Part shown: piece by piece, positions 1 through 6,682 of the stretch
Layout: each line of letters begins with the position of its first letter
How positions within the stretch are numbered: the stretch's first letter is position 1
The notes under the pieces: generated by a model
Told to the model about the DNA's origin: nothing
Databases searched by the model: none
What the model saw: the letters and a program-made list of their open reading frames with translations, nothing else
Position numbers and translations under genes: made by a program
Assembly: GCA_947304695.1 (NCBI GenBank)
Contig: CAMZBS010000065.1
Location: 1 to 10,664, forward strand
Direction: 5' to 3'
DNA: 10,664 nt
Source: an uncultured Prevotella sp.
GTDB lineage: Bacteria > Bacteroidota > Bacteroidia > Bacteroidales > Bacteroidaceae

Positions 1-1162
1 CCTTGCGCTTGCGTTCCATCTCGGTGCCTTTACGGCGTATGTAGCCCCAATTGTTGTCGCAGAAGAGCAGCGTCACGTCGTCGGGCACGGTGAAGCCTGC
101 ATCATAGTAGCGTTGCACTTCCGTAAAGATGGCCCATAGCTGGGGCACAGCATCAGGGCGTCCGTAGATGCCCTTGATAATCTTTCGCTGACCGTCAATC
201 ACGTTCCTCAGCGTCTTCATGTTCTCGGCATCGTCGCCTTTGCCCATGGCCACGTCGCCATCGCCTCGCATGCCGATGGTCACGAGGTTGTCGTAGGCTT
301 TGTTGCGTTCCATGCCTTCACGGAAGAACTGGTCTACGCGTTCCTTGTTTGTGGCATAGTCCCAAGGCCCTACCTGCTCCTTGCGCTTCAGGTACTCGCG
401 GTGGGAGCGCATCATCGGTTCATGGTGACTGGTGCCCATCACGATGCCCATCTCGTCGGCCAGGCGTGGTGACTCAGGATCGTCCTCGTTGAAGGCTGTT
501 GCCCACATGGCAGGCCAGAAGTAGTTTGCTTTCAGGCGCAGCAGCAGCTCGAAGATATTTTCGTATGCCTTCGAGTTCACTCCGCCAAAGTGCTTCTGGC
601 ACCAGGTGCCAAAACTGGGCCATTCGTCGTTGATGAAGATGCCGCGATACTTCACAGCGGGCCAGTCATATTCGCAGCCATCGTCGTACCAGAGTTCGTC
701 CTTATGCATCACGGGTGCGTCACCGAACCAGTACCAGGGCGACACGCCCATGCGTTTCGACAGCTCGTAGATGCCATAGATGGTGCCACGCTTGTCGTTG
801 CCTGCAATGACAAGATGATGATCGACAACGTCGATGATATAGCCTTTCCAGTGACCCTTGATTTTCTTTACGTCCAGCTTCTTCTGCTTCACAAGGCGGT
901 CGATGAGTCTGCTCTTGCCAATGGTTCCCACAATAATGCTGTTGTCGGTTGCCTCTTGGCTGTTGACCACTTTTGAAGCGATGCCCGTCACCTTGCGCAC
1001 ATCGTCGCCCAGGTCGTTGGCTGCACGAACCACGCCCTTCCAGTCGTTGTCGTCCACCACAATCTGTGCCGACTTCCCTTCCTTGGCAATGCAGAACTTC
1101 TCCTGTGCTGTTGCCGTCAGAGCTGTGAGCATCAGGACGGCAATGGTCATCATCTTTTTCAT
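1..1162 (-). CDS. GH115 xylan alpha-1,2-glucuronidase, C-terminal part outside window
   Basis: Probable glycoside hydrolase family 115 enzyme, which removes (4-O-methyl)-glucuronic acid from internal xylose units of glucuronoxylan; expected in the periplasm or at the cell surface. The frame is open from an ATG at 1160-1162 to the window edge, giving 387 residues; family members usually exceed 800, so over half is missing. Residues 1-20 form a signal peptide ending TATAQ. Residues about 25-160 match the alpha/beta N-terminal domain that precedes the barrel. The barrel begins near 170 with KYRGIFINDEWP (171-182), followed by LLLRLKANYFWPAMW (206-220) and GTSHHEPMMRSHREY (243-257), all typical GH115 blocks. 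It starts 17 bases after the TonB receptor stop, so it is probably the last visible gene of that operon. Family assignment is from motif recognition; substrate is family knowledge. Confidence 0.9.
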   Translation of the reverse strand, partial: MKKMMTIAVLMLTALTATAQEKFCIAKEGKSAQIVVDDNDWKGVVRAANDLGDDVRKVTGIASKVVNSQEATDNSIIVGTIGKSRLIDRLVKQKKLDVKKIKGHWKGYIIDVVDHHLVIAGNDKRGTIYGIYELSKRMGVSPWYWFGDAPVMHKDELWYDDGCEYDWPAVKYRGIFINDEWPSFGTWCQKHFGGVNSKAYENIFELLLRLKANYFWPAMWATAFNEDDPESPRLADEMGIVMGTSHHEPMMRSHREYLKRKEQVGPWDYATNKERVDQFFREGMERNKAYDNLVTIGMRGDGDVAMGKGDDAENMKTLRNVIDGQRKIIKGIYGRPDAVPQLWAIFTEVQRYYDAGFTVPDDVTLLFCDNNWGYIRRKGTEMERKRK

Positions 1163-1179
1163 ATCATCTATGTTTTTAA

Positions 1180-3378
1180 TTATTCAGTTATTGATATAGG
1201 TATCACGACTTTGAACGTGATGTTACGTCCCATGTTGTAAACGCCTCGACGACCTGTCACGCTGTTCACGTCGGCATATTTCAGTCGGCTCAGATGGTTT
1301 TGGTAGGCACGGTTGAAGAGGTTGTCGGCTACCACATACAGCTCGGCTATCTTTTTCCCCTTCATTTGCAGGTCAGTACCGGCCGAAAGGCCAAGCAGTG
1401 CATAGCCAGGTGTCACGGTCTCTGTGTCGTCGGCACTATAAACATGCGTTTGTTTCATGAAACAGTCCAGATTAGCAGCGATATACAGGTTGTTGAGGAA
1501 AGAGTGGTAAGGGCTATGCGGCTCATGACGATGGCCAACGGTACTGTGCGAATGGTGCAGCAGTTCCCACTTCAGCTCTGAGGTCCAGTGTGGTGCAGGC
1601 GTGAAGGGCAGGTACTTGTTCTCAGATGTGAGCGGTTGGGTGTGTGAGGTGAGTCGGGCATCGACATAGGAGAAGGTGTTGGAGAAGTGGATGGAGTGGA
1701 TGGGGTGGAAGTCAAAGCCTGCCTCAAAGCCCAGCAGACGGGCATCGCCCTGTGTGTAGGAAAAAACGGGATAGTCCGTGTCTCCGTCTTTCACCACTGT
1801 TCCGTTGCTTCTGATGAAAATGAAATTATCTATGCGATTGGCGAAGAGTGCCAGTTGTGCCGATATGTAGCGCGAGGTGAAGTCGAGTCCCAGGTCACCC
1901 TGCAGACTGTATTCAGCCTTGAGCTGCTGGTCGCCTATTTCGTAGCGGATGGAACCCTCATGCACACCGTTTGAGGCCAGTTCGCTCATGTTGGGCGTAC
2001 GGAAGCCACGGGCCAGGTTCAGTCTTACGTTGAAATGCTCGTTGATGTTGCAGACGGCCCCCACGCTACCCGTCAATCCGTTGAAATGACGCGAGAAATC
2101 CACAAAGCGGGCATTGCCGTCCTCGATGAGTTCATCGCCGTGCAGTCGGCGATGGTCGTAGCGCATGCCGCCACTGAGCGTCCAGCGTTCGCCAAGGCTT
2201 TTCGTGGCAGTGGCATAGAGTCCGAAGTCAAAGAGCCGACTGTCGGGAATGAGATACTCTTCACCCTTGTTGTCCGACTGCTGATACATGCCGCCGATGC
2301 CTGTTGACAGCTTCCATCCGGCAAATTCGTTGGTGATGTAGCGCAGGTCGTAGGTCAGCGTTTGCAGTTTCAGGAAGATGCCGTATTCGTCGGCACTTTC
2401 CTCAAACTCCTGACGGCGGTTCTGCTGGTAGCCTATGATGGCTTTGAGATAGCCCGACGGAAGATTGACGGCGTTGTCCCATACAACCTTGTAGTGCTTC
2501 ACCTGCTGGAAGGGTAGGGACTTGGCGTAACTCTTCGGAGAAGCCGACGAGCGCACGAGTTCGCCTGTGGTCTCGTCGCGTTCGCCTTCGATGATGCTTG
2601 GCGTCAGGTGATAGGCCGTTCCTGTCAGCCGTGAGTGTCCCCACGTCTTGTTGAGGCCCAGCATCAGCCGTCCTGACCGCTCACGGAACTGCGAACCGGG
2701 CACGTAGCCGTCGTACTTATTCTTATAGGCATGGGCCATCTTGTCGCTATAAAGGGCATTCCAAACGAAGCCCTTCTGGTTGCCAGCCATCGACAGGTTG
2801 TAGGCAAAGAGTCCGTTGTTGGTCTGATATTCTGTGCCGACGTTGGCACGCATCTGGCCTTCGCCCAGTGTTGGCTGTGCATGAAGAATGACCACACCCG
2901 CCATTGCGTCCGATCCATACATCAGCGAGGCAGGCCCTTTCAGGATCTCCACCGAACCGATACTGCTGCCGTCTACTTCCACACCGTGCTCGTCGCCCCA
3001 TTGCTGTCCTTCCTGGCGCACCCCTTCGCTCATCACCACCACGCGGTTGTAGCCCAGTCCGCGTATGATGGGCTTCGAGATTCCACTGCCCGTGGTCAGC
3101 TGGCTCACACCAGGCTGATGGTCAATGGCGTCGATGATGTTGGTATCTGCTGTAGCCCTAAGCACCTGTGGCTGTATGATGCTCACTGGCGTTGTGGCGT
3201 GCTTCAGCTTTGTGTCGCCTGTCACGCCTGTCACCGTCAGTTCGTTCAGTTGCAGATGACGGAAGAATACGTCGGTTGAATCCTCCGAATGACGATGTGC
3301 TGTTGAAGTCTCTTGCGCTGTTATGGTCATACATAAGCACAAGACCAGCCACAAGGTGATATTTCTTTTTGATTGCAT
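1180..3378 (-). CDS. TonB-dependent outer-membrane receptor with His-rich segment (possible metal uptake)
   Basis: Outer-membrane beta-barrel receptor of 732 residues that would import a ligand using TonB energy. A signal peptide covers about residues 1-22 (ending TITAQ), a TonB-box-like LNELTVTG lies at 44-51, and the plug domain at about 60-165 includes PIIRGLGYNRVVV, QQWGDEHG and EILKGPASLMYGSDAMAGVV. The rest is barrel, with the receptor hallmark ARGFRTPNMSEL. The size and lack of an N-terminal carboxypeptidase-like extension separate it from the roughly 1000-residue SusC carbohydrate transporters, and no SusD follows. Seven histidines lie within residues 608-625 (HHSHSTVGHRHEPHSPYH), and an HRH sits near the mature N terminus (28-30). 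The plug style and His-rich loop recall ZnuD-type zinc receptors, so a metal or metal-chelate ligand is my inference; a siderophore is the alternative. It lies 24 bases after the HAD gene, with a purine-rich AAGAAGAA just before the ATG. Confidence 0.9.
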   Translation of the reverse strand: MQSKRNITLWLVLCLCMTITAQETSTAHRHSEDSTDVFFRHLQLNELTVTGVTGDTKLKHATTPVSIIQPQVLRATADTNIIDAIDHQPGVSQLTTGSGISKPIIRGLGYNRVVVMSEGVRQEGQQWGDEHGVEVDGSSIGSVEILKGPASLMYGSDAMAGVVILHAQPTLGEGQMRANVGTEYQTNNGLFAYNLSMAGNQKGFVWNALYSDKMAHAYKNKYDGYVPGSQFRERSGRLMLGLNKTWGHSRLTGTAYHLTPSIIEGERDETTGELVRSSASPKSYAKSLPFQQVKHYKVVWDNAVNLPSGYLKAIIGYQQNRRQEFEESADEYGIFLKLQTLTYDLRYITNEFAGWKLSTGIGGMYQQSDNKGEEYLIPDSRLFDFGLYATATKSLGERWTLSGGMRYDHRRLHGDELIEDGNARFVDFSRHFNGLTGSVGAVCNINEHFNVRLNLARGFRTPNMSELASNGVHEGSIRYEIGDQQLKAEYSLQGDLGLDFTSRYISAQLALFANRIDNFIFIRSNGTVVKDGDTDYPVFSYTQGDARLLGFEAGFDFHPIHSIHFSNTFSYVDARLTSHTQPLTSENKYLPFTPAPHWTSELKWELLHHSHSTVGHRHEPHSPYHSFLNNLYIAANLDCFMKQTHVYSADDTETVTPGYALLGLSAGTDLQMKGKKIAELYVVADNLFNRAYQNHLSRLKYADVNSVTGRRGVYNMGRNITFKVVIPISITE

Positions 3379-3402
3379 TTCTTCTTGAGTACCAGATAGT
3401 TT

Positions 3403-4188
3403 CTATATTAGCTTAAAGTGTTTCAGAGCGTTCATGACCCCCTCCTCGTCAACGGCAGTAGTGACGTAGTCTGCCTCTTGCTTCAGCGAGTCGAGGCCAT
3501 TGCCCATTGCCACGCCGATACCTGCCGTCCTGATCATCGAAGTGTCGTTGCCACCGTCGCCAAACGACATGGTGAACTGAGGGTCGAGTCCTAAGTAGGC
3601 TGCCATAGCCAAAAGACCTTCGCCCTTGTCGGCCCCCTTTGCCGTGATGTCAGTAAAGGCAGGATGCCAGCGGCCTGACGTACAGCCGGGTATAAGTGCC
3701 ATCAGTTCAGGCTCGTAATTCTCTGGGAAGAAAGGTGTCATTTGCAGGATGCGCTGTTGCATCACCTGATGCAGCGGCTTTGCCAGACTGAGATTCTCAA
3801 CGGCAAGCTCACCACGGAAAATCCTGTCTACCTCGCCCTTGGGATCCATCACAGCCACGTCCTTCTCGCCCACGACAATCAGACCGTAGTCCTTCTGCTG
3901 GGCATCGGCTACCATCTGTCTGGCATCCTCTGGTGGAATGGCTTTGCATCTCACAGTCTCTTCGCCCACGAAGCATAATGCCCCGTTGATGGTCACGTAG
4001 CCGTCAATCAGATGCTCTATGGCTCCAAGGTTGGTGATAATCAGCGGTGGACGCCCGGTGGCAATAAACACCTTGTGCCCGTTGGCCTTGGCTTGTGTCA
4101 GGGCAAATATGGTCGAGGGTGGTATCTGGTGGGTCTTGAAGCTCACCAGTGTTCCGTCAATATCGAAGAATAGAGCGTATTTGTTCAT
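3403..4188 (-). CDS. Cof-type HAD-superfamily (IIB) phosphatase
   Basis: Cytoplasmic HAD hydrolase of 261 residues, the normal length for the Cof/YidA-like IIB subgroup, which dephosphorylates sugar phosphates, nucleotides or cofactors such as FMN. All catalytic motifs are intact: motif I DIDGT with nucleophile D9 and D11, motif II ATGR with T44, motif III lysine K188 in ADKGEG, and motif IV GDGGND with D211 and D215. The C2 cap lies between motifs II and III, at about residues 80-180. The start was chosen because the DxD motif comes right at the N terminus, as expected, and a promoter ends about 30 bases upstream. It is the first gene of the downstream block, followed after 24 bases by the TonB receptor. 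The substrate cannot be read from the sequence, and a link to xylan or metals is only positional. Confidence 0.9.
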   Translation of the reverse strand: MNKYALFFDIDGTLVSFKTHQIPPSTIFALTQAKANGHKVFIATGRPPLIITNLGAIEHLIDGYVTINGALCFVGEETVRCKAIPPEDARQMVADAQQKDYGLIVVGEKDVAVMDPKGEVDRIFRGELAVENLSLAKPLHQVMQQRILQMTPFFPENYEPELMALIPGCTSGRWHPAFTDITAKGADKGEGLLAMAAYLGLDPQFTMSFGDGGNDTSMIRTAGIGVAMGNGLDSLKQEADYVTTAVDEEGVMNALKHFKLI

Positions 4189-4219
4189 TTCTAATACAAA
4201 AGTTCACGGTTGCAGAGCG

Positions 4220-4254
4220 CAAAGTTACACATTATTCTTTATATACCAGCCAAA
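4220..4254 (-). promoter_or_regulatory. Bacteroidota-type promoter for the HAD-TonB-GH115 unit
   Basis: Read on the minus strand, TAACTTTG at 4227-4220 matches the -7 consensus TAnnTTTG of the Bacteroidota housekeeping sigma factor exactly. A TTTG at 4254-4251, within a run of Ts, can serve as the -33 element; the 23-base spacing is at the long end of what is accepted. Transcription would start near 4213, leaving a leader of about 25 bases before the HAD ATG. I found no other TAnnTTTG match in this gap or in the short gaps between the other genes. Confidence 0.65.
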
Positions 4255-4282
4255 AATGCCATAATAATTATGTAAAATCTTT

Positions 4283-4387
4283 ACAAACACCCCTCTGAGA
4301 TTCGCTCAGAATCCACCAACTGCTCAGTCGGTCGCAAATAAGCGAATTATGGGCATTTCTGCAACTATTTGATAGTCAGGTGTTTGT
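4283..4387 (-). ncRNA. Candidate multi-branched structured RNA element
   Basis: A perfect 9-bp long-range stem (ACAAACACC against GGTGTTTGT, at 4283-4291 and 4379-4387) encloses four local hairpins. These are: 4359-4379 (CTG plus ACTAT paired to ATAGT plus CAG, loop CAA); 4333-4344 (CGC/GCG, weak); 4315-4332 (seven pairs closing a GAGC tetraloop); and 4294-4310 (TCTGAG/CTCAGA, five-base loop). On the minus strand, one pair in the 4315-4332 hairpin and one pair extending the closing stem are G-U; on the plus strand these would be A-C mismatches. That asymmetry favours a minus-strand RNA. It lies upstream of the promoter at 4220-4254, so it is not a leader of the HAD mRNA unless another start exists. 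It may be a small RNA, part of the CDF 3' region, or a dispersed DNA element. No known family is recognised. Confidence 0.35.
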
Positions 4388-4440
4388 GCTTTCAGAGCCT
4401 TCGCTATCCCTTAAAAACAGCCATTTTATGTCCCAACTGA

Positions 4441-4506
4441 GCCTCATTTCCGATGCATCTAAGCCTCATTTTCGATGCGTTTAAGCCTTGTTTTCGATGC
4501 GTCTGA
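4441..4506. repeat. Three tandem copies of a 22-bp repeat
   Basis: Copies lie at 4441-4462, 4463-4484 and 4485-4506. Each starts GCCT, carries a T-rich stretch followed by CGATGC at the same offset, and ends TAA or TGA; copies 1 and 2 differ at three positions and copies 2 and 3 at four. A more degenerate copy may precede at 4420-4440. AAGCCTCA at 4461-4468 is matched by TGAGGCTT at 4504-4511, an 8-bp inverted repeat, and copy 1 contains the palindrome GATGCATC. The period is not a multiple of three, so this is not a protein repeat. Function unknown: binding-site array or dispersed intergenic repeat. Confidence 0.8.
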
Positions 4507-4522
4507 GGCTTTCTGCCGCCCT

Positions 4523-4561
4523 GTCAGCGGCCTTCTGCCTCCTAAACAGCAAACCGCTGAC
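4523..4561. repeat. 8-bp inverted repeat with 23-base loop
   Basis: GTCAGCGG at 4523-4530 is the exact reverse complement of CCGCTGAC at 4554-4561. The loop is pyrimidine-rich on the plus strand. It sits between the 22-bp array and the terminator-like hairpin, with no T-run after it on either strand, so it is not itself an obvious terminator. Confidence 0.6.
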
Positions 4562-4596
4562 TCATAAAGAGCCATTCTCACCGTCCCCTTTTGTCT

Positions 4597-4625
4597 AAAA
4601 GCACCACTCAAGAGAGTGCTTTTTT
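4597..4625 (-). terminator. Terminator-like hairpin after the CDF gene, possibly bidirectional
   Basis: AAAAGCAC at 4597-4604 pairs with GTGCTTTT at 4616-4623, leaving an 11-base loop, with six Ts on the plus-strand side (4620-4625) and four on the minus-strand side. It lies about 140 bases after the CDF stop, so it plausibly ends the upstream transcription unit. The longer T-run is on the plus strand, where there is no gene to terminate, so its strength on the minus strand is uncertain. Confidence 0.6.
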
Positions 4626-4721
4626 CTATGAATTTCGTGTTCAAGTTCGTCTGCGTGTCTGCCATCCTATCGGCAAGCCGACACTCAGGATTGCCTGTAT
4701 GCTGCGTGTCACACTTGGCAT

Positions 4722-4750
4722 CACCCCTTCAGCAATGTTGGGGTGCTGAA
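4722..4750 (-). other. Two interlocked inverted repeats just past the CDF stop
   Basis: CACCCC (4722-4727) is complementary to GGGGTG (4740-4745), and TTCAGCA (4728-4734) is complementary to TGCTGAA (4744-4750). The two stems interleave and share two bases, so they form either alternative hairpins or a pseudoknot-like fold. They begin 15 bases after the CDF stop codon. There is no T-run, so an intrinsic terminator is unlikely; mRNA 3'-end protection is one possibility. Confidence 0.45.
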
Positions 4751-4765
4751 AATGTGCAGCTTACG

Positions 4766-5869
4766 TTACTCGCTATAATTATGATCCACAACGATGACAA
4801 CATTTGTTCCTGGCACTAATGGCTGTATCTCGTTGAGGAGTTGACTGATAAGAGCTGCATCGTCGTGGATGGAGATGTCGGGGACAACATCGACGGAGAG
4901 ATAATTGTCCTTCTCCGAATAGTAGAAGCCATGTACCTGAACAATATCCTTGTGGGCGGCAAGTGTTTGCATCACTCTTGACTGCAATTCGGCGCGGCGG
5001 TTGTCGCCTGTAGCAATGGCATAGACGCCGACGGTCATGATGATACCGTGACGTTCATACATCTGAGTGGAAATCCGTCGTGTCAGGCCGTGAATGTCGT
5101 ATGCTGACATTGTGTCATTTACGTTGATGTGCAGCGAACCAATCTTTACATCGGGTCCATAATTATGAAGAATCATGTCGAAGACACCGTGAACACCTTC
5201 GAAATCTGAGACCTCTTTCTGAATCTGTTTGGCAAAATCTGCCGAAATGCTCGTACCCAGCAGTTCGTTGACGGGGGAAGCAAGCATCTCGATACCAGCC
5301 TTTATGATAACGAGGGAAATCAATGCTCCCAGAATGCCATCGAGCGACACGCTCCACAACAGCATGACACCAGCAGAGATGAGTGTGGCAAGGGTGATAA
5401 TGGCATCGAACAGTGCATCCGAACCAGAAGCAATCAGCGCGTCGCTCTTCAGTTGCTTGCCCTTGCGCTTCACATACTGTCCGAGAATGACTTTCACAAC
5501 GATAGCCACCACGATGACTACTAGCGTCGTGGTGGTGTAGGAAGGCTCCGTGGGGTCGAAGATTTTCTTCACCGACTCAATGAGCGAGGTGATGCCTGCC
5601 GAGAGCACAATGACGGCGATGATGATGGCACTGAAATACTCAATGCGTCCAAAGCCGAAGGGATGCTTCCGGTCGGCAGGACGCTGTGAGAGTTTAGTGC
5701 CTACGATGGTGATGACGCTCGACAACGCGTCGCTCAGGTTGTTGACGGCATCCATCACAATGGCCACCGAGCTGGCCAGAATGCCTACTGCGGCCTTGAA
5801 CCCCGCCAGCAGCACATTGGCAGCAATGCCTATCCAACTGGTGCGAATGATTTCTTGACTACGATTCAT
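4766..5869 (-). CDS. Cation diffusion facilitator (CDF) metal exporter, Mn-type site, duplicated C-terminal domain
   Basis: Inner-membrane divalent-metal/proton antiporter of 367 residues that exports metal from the cytoplasm. The first ~200 residues hold the six-helix CDF domain with the family signature HPFGFGR at 69-75. Aligned by spacing to E. coli YiiP, the TM2 metal ligands are N43 and D47 (NxxxD in AVNNLSDA) and the TM5 ligands are D151 and D155 (DxxxD in SDALFDA). Zinc members have a histidine in TM5; the NxxxD plus DxxxD pattern is known from manganese exporters of the MntE type, so Mn(II) is the likely cargo by inference. Residues about 211-287 form the usual cytoplasmic ferredoxin-like domain, and about 295-367 look like a second, diverged copy. 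It starts 32 bases after the metallo-hydrolase stop and is probably the last gene of the upstream block. Confidence 0.92.
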   Translation of the reverse strand: MNRSQEIIRTSWIGIAANVLLAGFKAAVGILASSVAIVMDAVNNLSDALSSVITIVGTKLSQRPADRKHPFGFGRIEYFSAIIIAVIVLSAGITSLIESVKKIFDPTEPSYTTTTLVVIVVAIVVKVILGQYVKRKGKQLKSDALIASGSDALFDAIITLATLISAGVMLLWSVSLDGILGALISLVIIKAGIEMLASPVNELLGTSISADFAKQIQKEVSDFEGVHGVFDMILHNYGPDVKIGSLHINVNDTMSAYDIHGLTRRISTQMYERHGIIMTVGVYAIATGDNRRAELQSRVMQTLAAHKDIVQVHGFYYSEKDNYLSVDVVPDISIHDDAALISQLLNEIQPLVPGTNVVIVVDHNYSE

Positions 5870-5901
5870 AAACGGATATGTTTACTATTTATGCTCTTTT
5901 T

Positions 5902-6663
5902 TTATTCGTAGTGCCTGATTCTCACGTCAATGCCGTCATCCTTGAGTTGAGACGGTATGCCGCTAACGTCGGTCTGCCCGTAGTGATAGGGGAACAGCAC
6001 CTTGGGCTTGACTGTCTTCGCTGCCCTTACCAATTGCTCTGGAGTCATTGTATAGGGTTGGTTACAGGGCATGAAAGCGATGTCAATGTCGTGAATGGCC
6101 GACATTTCCGGAATGTCCTCCGTATCTCCCGCAATATAGATTCTCAGTCCGTCGATGGTCAGGATGTAGCCATTGTCACGCCCCTTTGGGTGGAACTGCG
6201 TGCGTCCCTCGGTTTTGTTATATGCCGGAACAGCCTCTATCGTGAAGTCATCGGCTATCTTCAGCATGTCGCCGTTCTTCATTACCTCGCCCGACCCATA
6301 CATCTCTGCACAGCGCCCATTGGTGATGAACCGTGTCTTGTCACCAGTTAGCAACTTGATAGCCTCTTTGTTGAAATGGTCACCATGCTCATGTGTCACA
6401 AGCAGATAGTCGGCCTTGGGCATGGCGGCATAGTCTATCACCTTGTTGCCCAACTTCGTCACAGGGTCTATCTCTATCTCCTTCCCGTCGTACTCAATAC
6501 GGATGCTGGCATGCACAAGTGCATGGAACTTCATGGTCTTTCCGCTCTTGGTTTTAAACACGTCAACCTCGTAGGTCTCGGTATTCACTGGATTGCCAGT
6601 CTCTTGGCCGCAGGCGGTAGTCAGCCCGATCATGGCTAGTAAACATGTTAAAAGCTTCTTCAT
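5902..6663 (-). CDS. Metallo-beta-lactamase-fold hydrolase (UlaG-like), probable lipoprotein
   Basis: A 253-residue MBL-fold metal-dependent hydrolase of COG2220/UlaG-like type; substrate unknown. Metal ligands visible: HEHGDH at 91-96 (HxHxDH), D180 in AGDTED, and H227 in PYHYG; H158 in FHPKGRDNGY may also take part. I place the start at 6663 rather than the upstream in-frame ATG at 6714. From 6663 the protein begins with a clean signal sequence, and it starts 19 bases after the GH67 stop, whereas the longer form overlaps GH67 and buries the signal. The signal ends GLTTACGQ, giving a plausible but imperfect lipobox with C18, so a periplasm-facing lipoprotein is likely. Such envelope-exposed family members are less common than the cytoplasmic ones. 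It lies between GH67 and the CDF exporter with short gaps; no functional tie to either is proven. Confidence 0.85.
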   Translation of the reverse strand: MKKLLTCLLAMIGLTTACGQETGNPVNTETYEVDVFKTKSGKTMKFHALVHASIRIEYDGKEIEIDPVTKLGNKVIDYAAMPKADYLLVTHEHGDHFNKEAIKLLTGDKTRFITNGRCAEMYGSGEVMKNGDMLKIADDFTIEAVPAYNKTEGRTQFHPKGRDNGYILTIDGLRIYIAGDTEDIPEMSAIHDIDIAFMPCNQPYTMTPEQLVRAAKTVKPKVLFPYHYGQTDVSGIPSQLKDDGIDVRIRHYE

Positions 6664-6682
6664 ACTCAAAAAAACAGTATCG

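Larger units (their letters stand above)
4189..4765. other. 577-base intergenic region rich in secondary structure
   Basis: No credible protein gene. The two open frames here (minus 4459-4665, plus 4616-4819) have no family features and run through repeats and the terminator. The region holds a promoter near 4220-4254, a folded 105-base segment at 4283-4387, a 22-bp tandem array at 4441-4506, an 8-bp inverted repeat at 4523-4561, a terminator-like hairpin at 4597-4625, a short palindrome TCGGCAAGCCGA at 4670-4681, and interlocked hairpins at 4722-4750. Such density is unlike the 17-50 base gaps elsewhere in the window. It separates the two putative transcription units. Confidence 0.8.

Noticed and set aside
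590..1199. Plus-strand open frames opposite the GH115 gene
   Set aside because: They are antisense to a reading frame with strong GH115 motifs and a signal peptide, and show no family features.
2731..3279. 182-codon plus-strand open frame
   Set aside because: Antisense shadow of the TonB receptor plug region, whose minus-strand motifs are unmistakable.
1180..3378. SusC-type glycan transporter
   Set aside because: Too short, no N-terminal carboxypeptidase-like domain and no SusD neighbour despite the adjacent GH115.
4283..4387. Riboswitch in the HAD leader, or an integron attC site
   Set aside because: The segment is upstream of the only promoter match, so it is not in the predicted leader; and there is no integrase, cassette structure or attC core site.
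4441..4506. CRISPR-like repeats
   Set aside because: Copies are directly adjacent with no spacers, only three in number, and no cas gene is present.
4459..4665. Minus-strand open frame of 68 codons in the structured gap
   Set aside because: It runs through the terminator-like hairpin, the inverted repeat and part of the 22-bp array, has no domain or signal features and no start context; it looks like chance coding across repeats.
4616..4819. Plus-strand open frame of 67 codons
   Set aside because: It begins inside the terminator hairpin and ends inside the CDF gene on the opposite strand; composition shows no protein family.
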